Source: Gordonia jacobaea
GTDB lineage: Bacteria; Actinomycetota; Actinomycetes; Mycobacteriales; Mycobacteriaceae
Reading direction: 5' to 3'
Assembly: GCF_001186365.1 (NCBI RefSeq)
Contig: NZ_LDTZ01000013.1
Span: 62,001-126,000 of the forward strand
Length of the DNA: 64,000 nt
Shown: positions 61,712 to 64,000 of the stretch, one piece after another
Layout of the letters: each line of letters begins with the position of its first letter
Position numbering within the stretch: position 1 is the first letter of the stretch
Program-made: the position numbers and the translations under genes
The notes under the pieces: model-generated
Databases searched by the model: none
What the model was told of the DNA's origin: nothing
What the model saw: the letters and a program-made list of their open reading frames with translations, nothing else

Positions 61712-63271
61712 GTGACGGAGTTACGCGGAGCGCTTCTCGTCGGGGGTACGAGTTCTGACGCGGGTAAGAGCCTCGTCGTCGCCGGATTGTGTCGGGCGCT
61801 CGCGCGCGAAGGTGTGCGGGTCGCGCCGTTCAAGGCGCAGAACATGTCCAACAATTCGGTCGTCACGCTCGATGGCGGTGAGATCGGTCGTGCGCAGGCG
61901 TTACAGGCCACAGCGTGCGGACTCGCACCGTCGACACGATTCAACCCGGTGCTGCTGAAACCGGGCAGTGACCGACGTTCGCACGTCGTGGTCCGCGGCC
62001 GACCTGCCGGCGATGTGGGTGCGCGGGACTACCTCACCCGACGTGCGGAGCTGCGCGAGGTGGTCGCCGACGAACTCGCCTCTCTGCGTGCAGAATTCGA
62101 CGTCGTCATCTGCGAAGGCGCAGGATCGGTCGCCGAGATCAACCTCCGCGCCTCCGACATCGCCAACATGGGCCTGGCGCGATCGGCAGGCCTTCCGGTG
62201 ATCCTCGTCTCCGATATCGACCGCGGCGGATCGCTCGCGCACCTCTTCGGCACCACCGCGATCCTCGATTCCGCCGACCAGGCGTTGGTCGCCGGGTACG
62301 TGATCAACAAGTTCCGCGGTGATCAGACGATCCTCGACCCCGGCCTGCACACCCTCGGCGCGCTGACCGGTCGCCCGACCCTCGGCGTGCTGCCGTATGT
62401 CGACGACCTATGGATCGACGCCGAGGATTCGCTGGCCGCGCCGGTGGGGCGCAGGGTCGGCCCGCCGGAAGCCGCCGGTGCGTTCAGAACAGGCCAGGCC
62501 GCGTCCGAGCGGCTGTCGGTGGCAGCCATCCGGTTGCCACGTATCTCGAACTCGACCGACGTCGAGGCACTCGCGTGCGAGCCGGGTGTCGATGTCACCT
62601 GGGTCGCCGATCCGACGTCGGTACGCACCGCAGACCTGGTCGTCGTGCCGGGAACGCGTGCAACCGTGGCCGATCTCGCGTGGATTCGTGAACGCGGCCT
62701 CGACGTCGCGTTGACCGAACGCGCGGCGCGGCACGGCGCGATCCTCGGTATCTGCGGTGGCTTCCAGATGTTGGGCAGACGGATCGTCGACTCGGTCGAA
62801 TCCTCTGGTGGGGCCGTTGTCGACGGTCTCGGTCTGCTCGACGTCGACGTGCGATTCGAGCCGGAGAAGGTGCTGCGCACGACGACCGGCGTCGTCGACA
62901 AAGTCGAGGTCACCGGGTACGAGATCCACCACGGCAGGGTCGTCGACTCGTCGGAAGCGTCGTGGATCGACGACGACGAGCAGGGTCCGGAGGGTGCCCG
63001 CCGGGACGCGATAAGGGGCACGCACTGGCACGGACTGCTGGCGTCGAACGAGTTCAGACGCCGTTACCTGCGTGAGGTCGCTGCCGTCGCGGGTAAACAC
63101 TTTGAACCGGCAGGTGACACCGACGTCGCCGCGATCCGGGGCAGGCAACTCGATCTGATGGCAGACCTGGTGACAGCACACCTCGACATGGCCGCGATCT
63201 GCGACATCATCGGCAGCGGCGCACCGCGACGGGCGCCGACAATAGCCCACTACCTGGGCGGGAACCGGTGA
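61712..63271 (+). CDS. cobQ: Adenosylcobyric acid synthase
   Basis: Glutamine-dependent amidation of side chains on adenosylcobyrinate diamide in cobalamin synthesis. The N-terminal dethiobiotin-synthetase-like ATPase has GTSSDAGKS at 12-20 and [25 protein letters not shown] and [15 protein letters not shown] follow. The C-terminal class I glutaminase has [10 protein letters not shown] with Cys near 347 and GTHWHGLL. 519 residues. No other cobalamin gene is in the window, and no cobalamin riboswitch was seen upstream. Confidence 0.93.
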   Translation: MTELRGALLVGGTSSDAGKSLVVAGLCRALAREGVRVAPFKAQNMSNNSVVTLDGGEIGRAQALQATACGLAPSTRFNPVLLKPGSDRRSHVVVRGRPAGDVGARDYLTRRAELREVVADELASLRAEFDVVICEGAGSVAEINLRASDIANMGLARSAGLPVILVSDIDRGGSLAHLFGTTAILDSADQALVAGYVINKFRGDQTILDPGLHTLGALTGRPTLGVLPYVDDLWIDAEDSLAAPVGRRVGPPEAAGAFRTGQAASERLSVAAIRLPRISNSTDVEALACEPGVDVTWVADPTSVRTADLVVVPGTRATVADLAWIRERGLDVALTERAARHGAILGICGGFQMLGRRIVDSVESSGGAVVDGLGLLDVDVRFEPEKVLRTTTGVVDKVEVTGYEIHHGRVVDSSEASWIDDDEQGPEGARRDAIRGTHWHGLLASNEFRRRYLREVAAVAGKHFEPAGDTDVAAIRGRQLDLMADLVTAHLDMAAICDIIGSGAPRRAPTIAHYLGGNR

Positions 63272-63367
63272 GTGGTTGCCGACACATCGGTGAGTAGTGA
63301 GATTTGCAACCTGTGACCCGGCTCAACCCGCTGATTCAGCGGCGATCCCGCCGCTAGGGTTGGTGGA

Positions 63368-64000
63368 GTGGAAACTGAGCGGCGCGAGATCACAGTCGGC
63401 GACCTGACCTTCGACGTTCGCGTCGGCGGTCCTGACCGCGGCCCCTGGGTGCTGCTGTTGCACGGGTTCCCGGTGAACAGCTCCTGCTACGACGACGTCG
63501 CCGACCGCCTGCACGAGTCCGGTCTGCGCACCATCCAGGTCGACCAGCGCGGCTACAGCCCGGGGGCGCGTCCCGAGGGGGTCGAGGCCTACCGGCTCGA
63601 GGCACTCGTCGACGACGCACTCGGCGTACTCGATGCGCTCGACGTGCCGTACGCGATTCTCGTCGGTCACGACTGGGGCGGAATCGTCGCCTGGCACCTC
63701 GCAGGTAAGCACCCCGACCGGTTCACCGGCCTGGTTGTGGCGAGCACTGGCCATCCGTCGGCGATGCGTGATGCGATCAAAGACCCGGACGCCGTCGACG
63801 ATCAGCGCGAGAAGTCGGCGTACATCAAGGATTTCATCGCCGAGGGTGCCGAGGAGATGCTCCTGGCGCGCGACGGGGTGCTGCTGCGTCGCGCAGGTGT
63901 GACGGCCGAGGAATTGGCTCCGCTGCGCGAACCGGGGGCGTTGACGGCAGGACTCAACTGGTACCGCGCCAACTTCACCGGCGACGTCGCCGCAACCCTC
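63368..64000 (+). CDS. Alpha/beta hydrolase, epoxide-hydrolase-like, 3' truncated by the window
   Basis: The first 211 codons only, open to the last base. Alpha/beta-hydrolase motifs: oxyanion LLLHGFPVNS near residue 37, QVDQRGYSPGA near 58, and nucleophile elbow VGHDWGG near 99-105 with aspartate as nucleophile, the epoxide hydrolase or haloalkane dehalogenase pattern rather than GxSxG. GTG 63368 follows GGTGGA. It lies 96 bases after cobQ. The C-terminal His and acid are outside the window, so the substrate class is open. Confidence 0.82.
   Translation, partial: METERREITVGDLTFDVRVGGPDRGPWVLLLHGFPVNSSCYDDVADRLHESGLRTIQVDQRGYSPGARPEGVEAYRLEALVDDALGVLDALDVPYAILVGHDWGGIVAWHLAGKHPDRFTGLVVASTGHPSAMRDAIKDPDAVDDQREKSAYIKDFIAEGAEEMLLARDGVLLRRAGVTAEELAPLREPGALTAGLNWYRANFTGDVAATL

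Overview
High-GC actinobacterial chromosome with mycolic-acid-family traits. The markers are a SepIVA-type cell-division protein, an antigen-85-type secreted esterase, a PapA-type acyltransferase, GpgS, a Rip1-type site-2 protease and the actinobacterial DUF2469, DUF2631 and DUF4081 families. From memory, the backbone follows the order of the Mycobacterium tuberculosis Rv2927c to Rv2861c block. The accessory genes suggest a Gordonia, Williamsia or Rhodococcus-like genome, but the genus is inferred, not shown.

Layout. 1-5.0 kb: end of rsmD, coaD, sepIVA, then DUF177-rnc-mutM and osmC-acyP. 5.0-17.8 kb: the chromosome and membrane-targeting block smc-ftsY, the nitrogen block amtB-glnK-glnD, then ffh and an amidohydrolase. 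18.2-22.1 kb: rpsP-khpA-rimM-trmD, followed by a three-gene module resembling type VII secretion accessory proteins. 22.3-30.4 kb: rplS, lepB-rnhB-DUF2469, yraN-comM-dprA, a siderophore-interacting flavoprotein, xerC and a LytM-like secreted protein. 30.7-32.5 kb: rpsB-tsf. 32.6-38.3 kb: an accessory envelope-lipid island with an MFS exporter and PapA-like acyltransferase on minus, and an Ag85-like esterase coupled to gpgS on plus. 38.4-40.7 kb: pyrH-frr-cdsA. 40.8-45.9 kb: an accessory oxidation cluster made of a TetR regulator divergent from a PF10118 protein, a 2Fe-2S reductase, a Baeyer-Villiger-type monooxygenase and an SDR. 45.9-53.5 kb: LapA-like protein, rlmN, DUF2631, PuuE-like deacetylase, dxr-rip1-ispG and a GNAT protein. 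53.6-58.5 kb: a penicillin-binding lipoprotein and a convergent hemin uptake operon hmuTUV. 58.6-60.4 kb: a ParD-like antitoxin and zeta-type toxin overlapping map. 60.4-64 kb: an SDR and HxlR divergent pair, cobQ and a truncated alpha/beta hydrolase.

Regulation visible in sequence. Many genes have a TANNNT-like hexamer exactly six bases before the start codon and no Shine-Dalgarno sequence, the arrangement expected for leaderless transcripts. amtB has two GlnR-like boxes. The siderophore-interacting gene and hmuT each carry a 14-of-19 match to the DtxR/IdeR box. The TetR cluster and the SDR/HxlR pair each have an inverted repeat in the shared promoter. rpsP and rplS share an identical 14-base promoter motif. 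No tRNA, rRNA, CRISPR array, insertion sequence or phage gene was seen. Best candidates for something undescribed: the type VII-like module at 20.3-22.1 kb, the ParD/zeta pair overlapping map, the acyltransferase-exporter-esterase-gpgS island, and the 15-codon ORF in front of ftsY.
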